The notes beneath the pieces are model-generated. The model was not told where the DNA came from, made no database searches, and worked only from the letters and a program-made list of their open reading frames with translations. Source: Ancylobacter tetraedralis (GTDB taxonomy: Bacteria > Pseudomonadota > Alphaproteobacteria > Rhizobiales > Xanthobacteraceae). Taken from it: 64,000 nt of DNA. The position numbers were made by a program, and so were the translations under genes. Numbering within the stretch: the stretch's first letter is position 1; each line of letters begins with the position of its first letter. This document shows, one piece after another, positions 8,055 through 16,186 of this stretch. The stretch lies in assembly GCF_014195655.1 (NCBI RefSeq), contig NZ_JACICD010000001.1:348682-412681 (forward strand), in the 5' to 3' direction.

Positions 8055-9716
8055 ATGAACGCGGACGAGTTGCCCGATCGCGAGGCCATGGAATTCGATG
8101 TGGTGATCGTCGGGGCGGGTCCCTCTGGGCTCAGCGCGGCGATCCGGCTGAAGCAGCTGGACGAGAACCTGTCAGTCGTCGTGGTGGAAAAAGGCTCGGA
8201 GGTCGGCGCGCATATCCTGTCCGGCGCGGTGATCGACCCCATCGGCCTCGACCGGCTGCTGCCGGACTGGCGCGCGGATGCCGACGCCCCGCTCAAGACC
8301 CTGGTCACGGATGACCGATTCTACCTGCTCGGTCCCGCCGGCGGGGTGCGCCTGCCCAATGCCTTCATGCCGCCCCTGATGAACAATCACGGCAATTACA
8401 TCGGCTCCCTCGGCAATGTCGCCCGCTGGCTGGCGACCAAGGCCGAGGCGCTGGGCGTGGAGATCTACCCCGGCTTCGCCGCCAATGAGGTGCTGTTCGA
8501 CGCGGCCGGCGCGGTGGTGGGCATCGCCACCGGCGACATGGGCATCGGGCGCAATGGCGAGATCACCGACCGCTACACCCGCGGCATGGAGCTGCGCGCG
8601 AAATACACGCTGTTCGCCGAGGGCGCGCGCGGCCAGCTTTCCAAGGAGCTGATCGCCCGCTTCGGCCTGAGCGAGGGGCGCGAGCCGCAGAAATTCGGCC
8701 TCGGCCTCAAGGAATTGTGGACCGTGCCGGATGCGCAGCACCGGCCGGGGCTGGTGCAGCATTCCTTCGGCTGGCCGCTGGATTCGAAGACCGGCGGCGG
8801 CTCGTTTCTCTACCACATGGAAGACAATCAGGTGATGGTGGGCTTCGTGGTCCACCTGAACTACGCGAATCCCTATCTCTCGCCCTTCGAGGAGTTCCAG
8901 CGCTTCAAGACGCACCCGATGGTGCGCGAGACGCTGGAGGGCGGCAAGCGCATCGCCTATGGCGCGCGGGCCATCACCGAGGGCGGCTACCAGTCGGTGC
9001 CCAAGCTGGTCTTCCCCGGCGGGGCGCTGCTCGGCTGCGCCGCCGGCTTCGTCAACGTGCCGCGCATCAAGGGCAGCCACAATGCGGTGCTCTCGGGCAT
9101 GCTGGCCGCCGAGGAACTCGCCCCCGCGCTGGCCGCCGGGCGCCAGCACGACGTGCTCGCCGGTTACGAGGGCAAGTGGCGCGGCTCCGCCATCGGCCGC
9201 GACCTGCATGCGGTGCGAAACGTCAAGCCGCTCTGGTCGAAGCTCGGTACCTATCTCGGCATCGGCCTCGGCGGTCTGGACATGTGGGCGAACACGCTGC
9301 TCGGCTTCTCGCCCTTCGGCACGCTGGGGCACGGCAAGCCCGATTCCGCCTCGCTGAAGCCGGCCGCGCAGTCGAAGAAGATCGACTATCCCAAGCCCGA
9401 CGGCGTGGTTTCCTTCGACCGGCTCTCCTCGGTGTTCCTGTCCAGCACCAATCACGAGGAAGACCAGCCGATCCACCTGAAGGTGGCCAACCTCGCCCTC
9501 CAGAAGGCGTCCGAACATGACGTCTATGCCGGCCCGTCCAACCGCTATTGCCCGGCCGGGGTCTATGAGTGGGTCGAGAAGGACGGGGACGAGGTCTTCG
9601 TGATCAACGCGCAGAACTGCGTGCACTGCAAGACCTGCGACATCAAGGATCCCAACCAGAACATCACCTGGGTCGCGCCCGAGGGCGGCGGCGGGCCGAA
9701 CTATCCCAACATGTGA
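8055..9716 (+). CDS. Electron transfer flavoprotein-ubiquinone oxidoreductase
   Basis: 553-residue membrane-associated enzyme that passes electrons from reduced ETF (fatty-acid and amino-acid oxidation) to ubiquinone. The FAD-binding VIVGAGPSGLSAAIRL (residues 16-31) opens the protein. The C-terminal ferredoxin-like domain supplies the 4Fe-4S cysteines in CPAGVYEW and CVHCKTCDIKDPNQNI. The length is that of bacterial ETF-QO. The ATG is preceded by GGAGGGG. It is transcribed divergently from the uracil-DNA glycosylase; etfAB are not in the window. Confidence 0.95.
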   Translation: MNADELPDREAMEFDVVIVGAGPSGLSAAIRLKQLDENLSVVVVEKGSEVGAHILSGAVIDPIGLDRLLPDWRADADAPLKTLVTDDRFYLLGPAGGVRLPNAFMPPLMNNHGNYIGSLGNVARWLATKAEALGVEIYPGFAANEVLFDAAGAVVGIATGDMGIGRNGEITDRYTRGMELRAKYTLFAEGARGQLSKELIARFGLSEGREPQKFGLGLKELWTVPDAQHRPGLVQHSFGWPLDSKTGGGSFLYHMEDNQVMVGFVVHLNYANPYLSPFEEFQRFKTHPMVRETLEGGKRIAYGARAITEGGYQSVPKLVFPGGALLGCAAGFVNVPRIKGSHNAVLSGMLAAEELAPALAAGRQHDVLAGYEGKWRGSAIGRDLHAVRNVKPLWSKLGTYLGIGLGGLDMWANTLLGFSPFGTLGHGKPDSASLKPAAQSKKIDYPKPDGVVSFDRLSSVFLSSTNHEEDQPIHLKVANLALQKASEHDVYAGPSNRYCPAGVYEWVEKDGDEVFVINAQNCVHCKTCDIKDPNQNITWVAPEGGGGPNYPNM

Positions 9717-9735
9717 GCATCCGGCAGGGGCCCCG

Positions 9736-10134
9736 TCACAGGTCGCCGCGATGGACGATATGCAGCTTGTTGCCGTCGGGGTCGCGCAGATAGGCGCCAT
9801 AATAGCCCTCGCCGTAGTGCGGGCGGGGGCCCGGCGCTCCTTCGCTGCCCCCGCCTGCGGCCAGCCCGGCGGCGAACGAGGCATCGACCGCCGCCGGCGA
9901 GGGCGCGAGAAACGCCGTCATGGCGCCGTTGCCAGCGCTGGCTGGCTGTCCGTCGAACGGCTCATAGACATAGAAGCGGGGCAGCGTTTGCCTAGGCGTG
10001 CTCCAGCCGGCGGCCGCCGGTCCGCCATCGGGCACGACGGTGCGGCGCGTCAGCCCGAGCGGGATGAGCACGGCATCGTAAAAGCGAGCGGCGCGATCGA
10101 GATCGCGCGTGCCGACGGTGATGTGACTGAACAT
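9736..10134 (-). CDS. VOC superfamily (glyoxalase-like) protein
   Basis: 132 residues forming a vicinal-oxygen-chelate fold: MFSHITVGTRDLDRAARFYDAVLIPLG at the start and YYGAYLRDPDGNKLHIVH at the end are the two halves of the betaalphabetabetabeta module, with His4 and a Glu/His near the C-terminus as candidate metal ligands. Members include lactoylglutathione lyase-like enzymes and antibiotic-binding proteins; the substrate here is unknown. The frame is open upstream of 10134, but the domain begins exactly at this ATG. It is convergent with the ETF-QO gene, 19 bases away. Confidence 0.85.
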   Translation of the reverse strand: MFSHITVGTRDLDRAARFYDAVLIPLGLTRRTVVPDGGPAAAGWSTPRQTLPRFYVYEPFDGQPASAGNGAMTAFLAPSPAAVDASFAAGLAAGGGSEGAPGPRPHYGEGYYGAYLRDPDGNKLHIVHRGDL

Positions 10135-10243
10135 GCGCGGCTCCGGCTGGAGGGAGAATCGGCTCGTGATGCTACCCGTTAAAATCCGGCGGCGCCGATT
10201 GGCGTTCCATTCCCCTCGCATCCTTCAGGATCGTCCCGGGCAC

Positions 10244-11272
10244 ATGATCCGGGCTGCCGTTGTCGGCCTTGCCGCCGCGGCGCTGGCGGCGGGCTCGGCG
10301 CGCGCGCAGGAGCCGCCAGACTATTCGCCCTACCGCGAAGGTCTGTTCCTGCGCTATCTCGATGCCGGGCCGGGCCTGCTCGCCCGCGTGCCGCGCATCG
10401 GCCTCTCCTTCGGCGGAGCGGAGCCGCTGAGCGCCGATCTCGATTCCGGCTCCACCGGCATCGTCGTGGCGGCGGCCTATATACCCGGCTTCGACCAGTT
10501 GCCGTCGCAGGGGCCCGGCAAGCTCACCTATTCCAGCTCCGGCCGCGTCATGGTCGGCCAGTGGGTGGTGACGCCGGTGGCGCTGGTGGGGCGCGAGGGG
10601 GCAAGCGTCACGACCGAGCCGTTGCCGGTGCTGGCGGTGACGGAAGTGCGGTGCCTCGACCATGCGCGCGATTGCACGCCCGACCCGAGCCCGCGCCATA
10701 TCGCCATGGTCGGCGTCGGCTTCGCCCGCGAGGCGGACCTGCAGAGCCAGAGCACGCCGGACAAGAACCCTCTGCTGCACGTCACGGGCGGGAACGGCGC
10801 GCGCCGGCAGGGCTACATCCTCACGCGCGAGGGCGTGCATGCCGGCCTGACGCGCGCGAACACGCAAGGTCCGTTCCGCTATCTCAAGCTCGCCCGCAAG
10901 CCCGACGGCTCGGACTGGCAGGCCACGCCCGCCTGCATCGCCCTCAACGGCGCGAGCCCGCCGGCCTGCGGCACGGTGCTGGTCGATACCGGGGTCGGGG
11001 TGATGTACACGACCCTGCCGGCGGAGCAGGCGCAGGGCGCCACCGGCACGCTGCCCCCCGGCACGCAGATGGCGGTCTCGGTCGGCACGGGGGAGGCGGC
11101 CTTCCCGCTCTACAGCTTCACGGTAGGCGACGGCGGCCCGCTGACGCCGGGCGCCATCCACCTGCGCGTTGCCCCCGACCGGACCTTCGTCAACACCGGC
11201 TTCCACCTGCTGAACGGCTATGACGTGCTGTTCGACGGGGAAGGCGGCTATATCGGCTTCCGGGCGCGGTAG
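10244..11272 (+). CDS. Secreted pepsin-like aspartic protease homologue
   Basis: 342 residues with a signal peptide (cleavage near ARAQ, residues 19-22). Two aspartic-protease motifs are visible: LDSGSTG with Asp67 and VLVDTGVG with Asp248, 181 residues apart, as in two-lobed pepsins. A flap-like LTYSSSG has Tyr96 at the position expected for the pepsin flap tyrosine. The C-terminus, GFHLLNGYDVLFDGEGGYIGF, matches the pepsin pattern of a final strand before the end. Catalytic activity is inference; the uncharacterised DUF3443-like proteins are an alternative relative. The start was placed at the ATG directly before the signal peptide. It stands alone, divergent from the VOC gene. Confidence 0.62.
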   Translation: MIRAAVVGLAAAALAAGSARAQEPPDYSPYREGLFLRYLDAGPGLLARVPRIGLSFGGAEPLSADLDSGSTGIVVAAAYIPGFDQLPSQGPGKLTYSSSGRVMVGQWVVTPVALVGREGASVTTEPLPVLAVTEVRCLDHARDCTPDPSPRHIAMVGVGFAREADLQSQSTPDKNPLLHVTGGNGARRQGYILTREGVHAGLTRANTQGPFRYLKLARKPDGSDWQATPACIALNGASPPACGTVLVDTGVGVMYTTLPAEQAQGATGTLPPGTQMAVSVGTGEAAFPLYSFTVGDGGPLTPGAIHLRVAPDRTFVNTGFHLLNGYDVLFDGEGGYIGFRAR

Positions 11273-11298
11273 CCGTGGAGAGTTGTATACCGTCAAAT

Positions 11299-11335
11299 CC
11301 TATCATATAGGTTGCTAAATAACCTCATAGGTTGC
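11299..11335. promoter_or_regulatory. Operator-like array of short inverted and direct repeats
   Basis: The AT-rich stretch before the M15 peptidase gene contains CCTAT-N3-ATAGG (11299-11311), AGGTT-N7-AACCT (11309-11325) and a 9-base direct repeat ATAGGTTGC at 11307-11315 and 11327-11335, 20 bases apart. Spacing near two helical turns suggests a binding site for a dimeric regulator. No regulator is encoded alongside. Confidence 0.5.
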
Positions 11336-11366
11336 ATTTTCCTTCCATTCTTTGCGGGAGGGGAAG

Positions 11367-11765
11367 ATGGCGCTCAACAAGAGGTCGCTCGATAATCTCG
11401 TCGGCGTTCATTCGGATCTGGTCCGGGTGGTCCATCGCGGCGATACGATCACCTCGGTCGGATTCATCGTGACCGAAGGCCCGCGAACGCTGGCGCGGCA
11501 GAAGCAGCTTGTGGCCGCGGGCGCTGCGCAGACGCTACGCTCCCGCCATATCCCCGGCGGTCCCGACAATGTCGCCCACGCGGTCGATGTCGCGGCGGTG
11601 GTGGGTGGCCAGGTTCGCTGGGACTGGCCGCTCTATGAGAAGATCGCCGTGGCCATGAAGCTGGCGGCACAGCTCGAGGGCGTGCCGGTGGAGTGGGGCG
11701 GCGACTGGACGAGCTTCAAGGATGGCCCGCATTATCAGCTGTCATGGTCGAAATACCCGGCATGA
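11367..11765 (+). CDS. M15-type peptidoglycan endopeptidase (CwlK/endolysin-like)
   Basis: 132 residues resembling the single-domain L-alanyl-D-glutamate or D,D-endopeptidases of the VanY/M15 group. The segments TEGPRTLARQKQL, SRHIPGGPDNVAHAVDVAA (zinc ligands expected at the His and Asp of HAVD) and EWGGDWTSFKDGPHYQLS (final ligand His of PHYQ) are in the correct order. No signal peptide is visible, as in phage endolysins that need a holin. ATG at 11367 follows GGGAGGGGAA. It is isolated from any phage genes; it could be a domesticated endolysin or a cell-wall recycling enzyme. Confidence 0.8.
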   Translation: MALNKRSLDNLVGVHSDLVRVVHRGDTITSVGFIVTEGPRTLARQKQLVAAGAAQTLRSRHIPGGPDNVAHAVDVAAVVGGQVRWDWPLYEKIAVAMKLAAQLEGVPVEWGGDWTSFKDGPHYQLSWSKYPA

Positions 11766-11831
11766 GCCGAGGCGCGCGCGACGTTCCCCGCAGCGCGCGG
11801 GGAGCGCCTCCCTCGCCAAGCTGGCCTCACC

Positions 11832-12293
11832 CTAGAACAGGCTCAGCACGAAGGTGAGCAGCAGCACGAACGCGGCCCAGAGGTCCGTTACCATGGCCAC
11901 GGTCTCGCGCAGGTTGCGGCCGGGCCGGCGCAGATGGTTGAGGCCGGCGAGGCCGAGGAATATGCCGCCGGTGAAAGCGATCGGCGCCACCCAGCCGGCC
12001 AACATCATCGAGAACAGGCCGGCGAGGCCGATGGCGGTGTTGGCGAAGCCGAGTTCCTGCGCCAGCACATGGGCGCGCGGTTCGTCGATGCCCAGTATTC
12101 CCTTCACGGTGAAGGCCGGCCGCAGGATCTGCGACAGTCCCGCCAGCAGCAGCCGCACGCCCACCGCCCAGAAGGCGAACCATTTGATCGACACCAGCAC
12201 GAAGCTCGCGATGCCGGTCGTGGTCGACAATTCGGCGGCGATGCTGGCAATGGGCAGAACCACCATGGTGGCGAGGACGATCGCGTAATACAT
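11832..12293 (-). CDS. DUF6790 family membrane protein
   Basis: 153 residues with four predicted transmembrane helices (about 4-24, 32-52, 86-118 and 132-152). I recognise the overall pattern as DUF6790, small inner-membrane proteins of unknown function. The central segment RAHVLAQELGFANTAIGLAGL is the most polar part. The ATG at 12293 is preceded by GAGGAGAGCCC. It is divergent from phnC with a long gap, so it is not obviously part of the phosphonate unit. Confidence 0.7.
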   Translation of the reverse strand: MYYAIVLATMVVLPIASIAAELSTTTGIASFVLVSIKWFAFWAVGVRLLLAGLSQILRPAFTVKGILGIDEPRAHVLAQELGFANTAIGLAGLFSMMLAGWVAPIAFTGGIFLGLAGLNHLRRPGRNLRETVAMVTDLWAAFVLLLTFVLSLF

Positions 12294-12662
12294 GGGCTCT
12301 CCTCGTGACGTGGCCGCGGGGCGGGATACCGGCTGGCACTGCCGAGGATCGCCCGTTCACTCATCTGTGAGCGTGGGCACAGTCAAGTCAACACAGGGTT
12401 CGGCCGGGCCGGAGAAAAGCCGGCTTCGCGTTTACTACGCTAGGGAATGCACGGCCGCTGGGAGCGGCGCCGGGTGGTCATCTCCCGCTCGCGGTGAGTG
12501 CCGGGCCGCCGGATGAAAAACCTGCCCGATCTACCGCTTGCAGCCGGAAGCGAAGGGCCGGGCGCGTTTGCGGGCGTCATCGAAGCGTAATGCAACCTTC
12601 ATCCACGCGTCACCCCGCCCCGATACCCCAAGCTTGGCTTCAACGGCCCGGCAGGGAAACTC
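12294..12662. other. Divergent intergenic region between the DUF6790 gene and phnC
   Basis: 369 bases without a credible gene. The right end carries the Pho box described separately. The left end should contain the promoter of the DUF6790 gene, but I see no convincing -35/-10 pair. The remainder shows nothing recognisable. Confidence 0.6.
12574..12613 (+). promoter_or_regulatory. Four-unit Pho box (PhoB binding site) upstream of phnC
   Basis: Four 7-base units with 4-base spacers in perfect 11-base register: GCGTCAT (12574), GCGTAAT (12585), CCTTCAT (12596) and GCGTCAC (12607). They resemble the PhoB consensus CTGTCAT repeated every 11 bases. The block ends 49 bases before the phnC start. 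It implies induction of phnCDE by phosphate starvation; binding itself is inferred. Confidence 0.75.
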
Positions 12663-13505
12663 ATGGCGGCAGCGTTGCAACTCGACCGCGTCAGCAAGAC
12701 CTACGGCGCCATGCGTGCCGTCGAGAACGTGTCTCTGACCATCCGGGAGGGGGAGCGCGTGGCGCTGATCGGGGCCTCGGGTTCGGGAAAATCCACCCTG
12801 ATCCGCCTTGCCTCGGGCCTCATCCTGGCCGATGCGCAGGGCTCCGGAACTGGAGCCGTGCACGCCTTCGGCATCAAGGTGCAGGAAGGTGGACGCCTCG
12901 AGTCCGACGTGCGCGCCGCGCGCCGCAATATCGGCCTGGTCTTCCAGCAATTCGCGCTTTCCGGCCGCCTCTCCGTCATGACCAACGTGCTGGTCGGCGC
13001 GCTGGGGCGGATGAATGCGCTGCGTGGCACGTTCGGCCTGTTCAATGAGGATGAGCGCCGCACCGCCTATGCCGCGCTCGCCGAGGTCGGCATTGCCCAG
13101 CATGCCGCCAAGCGCGCCCGCGAACTCTCCGGCGGCCAGCAGCAGCGCGTGGCCATTGCCCGGGCGCTGGTGCAGGGCGCCAGGCTGGTGCTCGCGGACG
13201 AGCCGATTGCCTCGCTGGACCCGAAATCCGCCAAGCGGGTGATGGACACGCTGGTGACGATGAGCCGCGACCACGGCATCGCGCTGTGCGTCTCGCTGCA
13301 TCAGGTGGACTACGCCACCGCCTATTTCGACCGCGTGGTGGCGATGAATGCCGGGCGCGTGGTGTTCGATGGTCCCGCCTCGCAGATCAACGCGGCTTTC
13401 CTGACCGAGCTCTACGGCGCCAGCGCCGAGGAGTTGATCCTGCCGAGCCAGTTCGTGGTGCCGGCGCCGCCGGTCGCCATCTCTCAATCCCAGACCGTAT
13501 CCTGA
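12663..13505 (+). CDS. phnC: Phosphonate ABC transporter ATP-binding protein
   Basis: 280-residue cytoplasmic ATPase of the phosphonate/phosphite importer. Walker A is GASGSGKST (37-45), the Q-loop lies in GLVFQQFALSG, the signature motif is LSGGQQQRVAIARAL, Walker B is LVLADEPIASLD, and the switch His is in SLHQVD. The following genes encode the binding protein and permease, which fixes the assignment as PhnC. It starts an operon behind a Pho box. No C-P lyase genes follow in this window, so the transporter may feed a pathway encoded elsewhere. Confidence 0.94.
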   Translation: MAAALQLDRVSKTYGAMRAVENVSLTIREGERVALIGASGSGKSTLIRLASGLILADAQGSGTGAVHAFGIKVQEGGRLESDVRAARRNIGLVFQQFALSGRLSVMTNVLVGALGRMNALRGTFGLFNEDERRTAYAALAEVGIAQHAAKRARELSGGQQQRVAIARALVQGARLVLADEPIASLDPKSAKRVMDTLVTMSRDHGIALCVSLHQVDYATAYFDRVVAMNAGRVVFDGPASQINAAFLTELYGASAEELILPSQFVVPAPPVAISQSQTVS

Positions 13506-13519
13506 CAGGAGCGATTTTC

Positions 13520-14524
13520 ATGAAAAGCCTGATCGCCGCCGGCCTCGCGCTGGCCGCCCTCGCGAGCGCTCCGGCGCACGCCGAGGACATCAAGGAGCTG
13601 AACTTCGGCTTCATCTCCACCGAATCCTCGGCCAACCTCGCCAAGAGCTTCGAGCCCCTGCTCAAGGACATGGAAAAGGCCATCGGCATTCCCGTGAAGC
13701 CCTTCTTCGTCGGCGACTATGCCGGTGTCATCGAAGGCATGCGCTTCAAGAAGGTCGACGTGGCGTGGTTCGGCAACAAGTCGGCCATGGAAGCGGTGGA
13801 CCGCGCCGGCGGCGAAGTCTTCGTGAAGACCGCCAAGCCGGACGGTTCCTCGGGCTATTATTCGCTGATCGTCACCAATGTCGATCGCAGCGACATCAAC
13901 GGCCTCAAGGATATCCTCGACTGCTCGAAGGGCTATAACTTCGGCAATGGCGACCCGAACTCCACCTCGGGCTTCCTGGTCCCCGGCTATTACGTGTTCG
14001 CGCTCAACAATGTCGACCCGCAGAAGTGCTACAAGCGCGTGGTGACCGGCAATCATGAGGGCAACCTCCTGGCCGTCGCCAACAAGCAGGTGGACTTCGC
14101 CACCAACAACACCGAGAACATGACCCGCCTGCAGCAGACCCGCCCGGCGGAAGCGGCCAAGATCAAGGAAGTGTGGCGTTCGCCGATGATCGCCGGCGAC
14201 CCGATCGTGTGGCGCAAGGACCTGCCGGCCGACCTCAAGGCGAAGATCTACACCTTCTTCATGACCTATGGCCGCAACGGCACCCCGGAAGAAATCGAGC
14301 ATGCCCGCGCGGTGCTCGCCAAGACTTCGGACGGCTGGGGGCCCTTCCTCGCCTCTTCCGACGCCCAGCTGATCCCGATCCGTCAGCTCGAACTGTTCAA
14401 GGCGAAGGTCAAGGCGCAGAACGACGACAAGCTCTCGGCTGACGAGAAGGCCGCGAAGGTCAAGGAGATCGACGCCAAGCTCGCCGCCCTCGAAGACCAG
14501 CAGAAGAAGCTGCCCGCCATGTGA
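13520..14524 (+). CDS. phnD: Phosphonate ABC transporter periplasmic binding protein
   Basis: 334 residues; signal peptide [21 protein letters not shown] with likely cleavage before ED. The mature protein is a PhnD/SsuA-type clamshell: [37 protein letters not shown], and a later [24 protein letters not shown] that resembles the ligand-binding face. The C-terminus (about 295-334) is a charged Lys/Ala/Asp-rich helix longer than in some relatives. ATG at 13520 follows ACAGGAG, 14 bases after phnC, so it is cotranscribed. Confidence 0.94.
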   Translation: MKSLIAAGLALAALASAPAHAEDIKELNFGFISTESSANLAKSFEPLLKDMEKAIGIPVKPFFVGDYAGVIEGMRFKKVDVAWFGNKSAMEAVDRAGGEVFVKTAKPDGSSGYYSLIVTNVDRSDINGLKDILDCSKGYNFGNGDPNSTSGFLVPGYYVFALNNVDPQKCYKRVVTGNHEGNLLAVANKQVDFATNNTENMTRLQQTRPAEAAKIKEVWRSPMIAGDPIVWRKDLPADLKAKIYTFFMTYGRNGTPEEIEHARAVLAKTSDGWGPFLASSDAQLIPIRQLELFKAKVKAQNDDKLSADEKAAKVKEIDAKLAALEDQQKKLPAM

Positions 14525-14691
14525 GGCCGCGGAGGCCTGCGCGGCGGCGCGCCGCGCGGGCTTCCTTCCGGCTCGGATTCGTCCCGGAGCGGCTGCGAGG
14601 CCGCTCCGGATCCGTCTCGACAGATCCTCGACAGATATCTGCCGCGCTGCGCACCCCGTGCGGGCGGCTTCGAAAGACCAGCGGAGCGACC

Positions 14692-15513
14692 ATGTTCTCA
14701 ACCGACGCCATCCACCGCGCCGCGACGAGCACCATGCCGCCGCCGCCCGTGACCCCGCTCGCGACCCGCCTCGCTCGTCTCGGCCTTGCCGCCCTTGGCG
14801 CCGTGGTGCTGGTCTTCGCCTGGCACGAGGCGGAGATGAACCCGGCGCAGCTGATGCGCGATGCCGGCAACATGGCGACGCTGGGCGCCGATTTCCTGCG
14901 TCCCGACTTCACGGATTGGGACGTCTATTCCAGCGCCATGCTGGAGACGCTGGCCATCGCCATCTGGGGCACGCTGCTCGCGGTGATCGTCGGAATTCCG
15001 TTCGGCATCCTCTGCGCCGACAATGTCGTGCCGAAATGGGTGGCCTTCCCGGTGCGCCGGTTGATGGACTGCTGTCGCGCCATCAACGAACTCGTCTTCG
15101 CGCTGATCTTCATCGCCGCCGTGGGCCTCGGTCCCTTTGCCGGCGTGCTGGCGCTGTTCGTTCACACCACAGGCGTGGTCGCCAAGCTGTTCTCCGAGGC
15201 GGTCGAGGCGATCGATCCCGCGCCCGTCGAGGGCATTCGCGGCACCGGGGGCAGCTGGCTGCAGGAAGTGATCTATGGCGTGCTGCCGCAGGTGCTGCCG
15301 CTGTGGATTTCCTATGCCCTCTATCGTTTCGAATCCAATGTCCGCTCGGCCACCGTGCTCGGCATTGTCGGCGGCGGCGGCATTGGCATGGTGTTCAACG
15401 AGACCATGCGCGGCTTCCTGTATTCGCAGGCCGCGGCCATCCTCATCCTGGTGATCGTCACCGTTTCCGTGCTCGACGTGATCAGCCAGAACATCCGCAA
15501 GCGCTTCATCTGA
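14692..15513 (+). CDS. phnE: Phosphonate ABC transporter permease
   Basis: 273-residue inner-membrane permease with about six helices. The EAA loop [24 protein letters not shown] contacts PhnC. The segment [17 protein letters not shown] is typical of PhnE. The frame is open back to the phnD stop, but the membrane domain and the usual length favour the ATG at 14692, preceded by AGCGGAG. The 167-base gap after phnD is long for an operon but has no terminator. Only one PhnE is present; some species have two. Confidence 0.93.
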   Translation: MFSTDAIHRAATSTMPPPPVTPLATRLARLGLAALGAVVLVFAWHEAEMNPAQLMRDAGNMATLGADFLRPDFTDWDVYSSAMLETLAIAIWGTLLAVIVGIPFGILCADNVVPKWVAFPVRRLMDCCRAINELVFALIFIAAVGLGPFAGVLALFVHTTGVVAKLFSEAVEAIDPAPVEGIRGTGGSWLQEVIYGVLPQVLPLWISYALYRFESNVRSATVLGIVGGGGIGMVFNETMRGFLYSQAAAILILVIVTVSVLDVISQNIRKRFI

Positions 15514-15601
15514 CGCATGGACAGGGCCGGGTGCGTCCGCGCCGGTCCTGTCTCTCGTGTGCGATGTTTCTGCGAAGGCCATGCCAAACGCCGCCCGCGA
15601 G

Positions 15602-15619
15602 CCTTGCATCGTTGCAAGG
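15602..15619. other. Hairpin after phnE
   Basis: CCTTGCA (15602-15608) pairs exactly with TGCAAGG (15613-15619) around a TCGT loop. It lies 88 bases after phnE and could end or protect the phn transcript. No T-run follows, so it is at best a weak terminator. Confidence 0.4.
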
Positions 15620-15726
15620 GCTGCCTTTCGCGTACGGCGGTGGTGAGAGGCCTCCCGCCTCCCCAGCTAACTCTCACAAACAGGGAGCGGCGTTCCCAAC
15701 ACCGCACCGCTTGAGGAGAGTGCACG

Positions 15727-15951
15727 ATGATCCGCATGGTTATTGCCGCGACGCTGATCGCGGTTTTCGGTGTCTCGGCGGCGTCCGCCTCCGGCCGCAG
15801 CAAGGATGAGCGCGCCGCCTTCTGGCAGACCGTGAAGGAAGGCAAGCAGCCCTGGCGCCCGGCCAAGGCGCCGGTGGGCGCCCAGCCCGCCGCGTCAACG
15901 GCACCCGCCACCGTCAACAAGGCGCCGACCGCCGCCAAACCGGCACAGTGA
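15727..15951 (+). CDS. Small secreted Ala/Pro-rich protein
   Basis: 74 residues: a signal peptide (about 1-22, ending ASA) followed by a short charged segment (SKDERAAFWQTVKEGKQPWRP) and an Ala/Pro/Thr-rich low-complexity tail. The ATG is preceded by GAGGAGAG and a strong terminator follows the stop, so it is a real single-gene unit. I do not recognise a family and no function can be assigned; a small periplasmic or envelope protein is the most that can be said. Confidence 0.7.
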   Translation: MIRMVIAATLIAVFGVSAASASGRSKDERAAFWQTVKEGKQPWRPAKAPVGAQPAASTAPATVNKAPTAAKPAQ

Positions 15952-16002
15952 CGTCGGCGGGTCCGGCGATCCCGCGCGGATCGATCGGACGGCCCATTCG
16001 AC

Positions 16003-16032
16003 AAGGCGCCGGCTCCCTTCGGCGCCTTTTTT
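16003..16032 (+). terminator. Rho-independent terminator after the small secreted protein
   Basis: AAGGCGCCG (16003-16011) pairs with CGGCGCCTT (16020-16028), followed by an uninterrupted T-run. It separates the small gene from the downstream ABC exporter. Confidence 0.9.
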
Positions 16033-16186
16033 CGTGCGCCGGGCGCCGACAGGAAGCATCGCTCGACGCGGTCCCGCACGGTCGTTGCGATCTCGCTTTC
16101 CAAAGTTTAATGAGCCGGCCATCTTCTGGCTGGCATTGATCAGCAAGTGTCGCGGATCGATTGCCTTCCCGATCCGGAGAACACCC

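Noticed and set aside
8172-9884. 570-codon minus-strand frame
   Set aside because: It lies opposite the ETF-QO gene, which carries FAD and Fe-S motifs. The translation is low-complexity and matches no family I know.
16034-16186. Longer N-terminus of the YddA-like transporter from GTG 16034
   Set aside because: That start lies within the U-tract side of the preceding terminator and the extra 51 residues show no family similarity; TTG 16187 has a good ribosome site.
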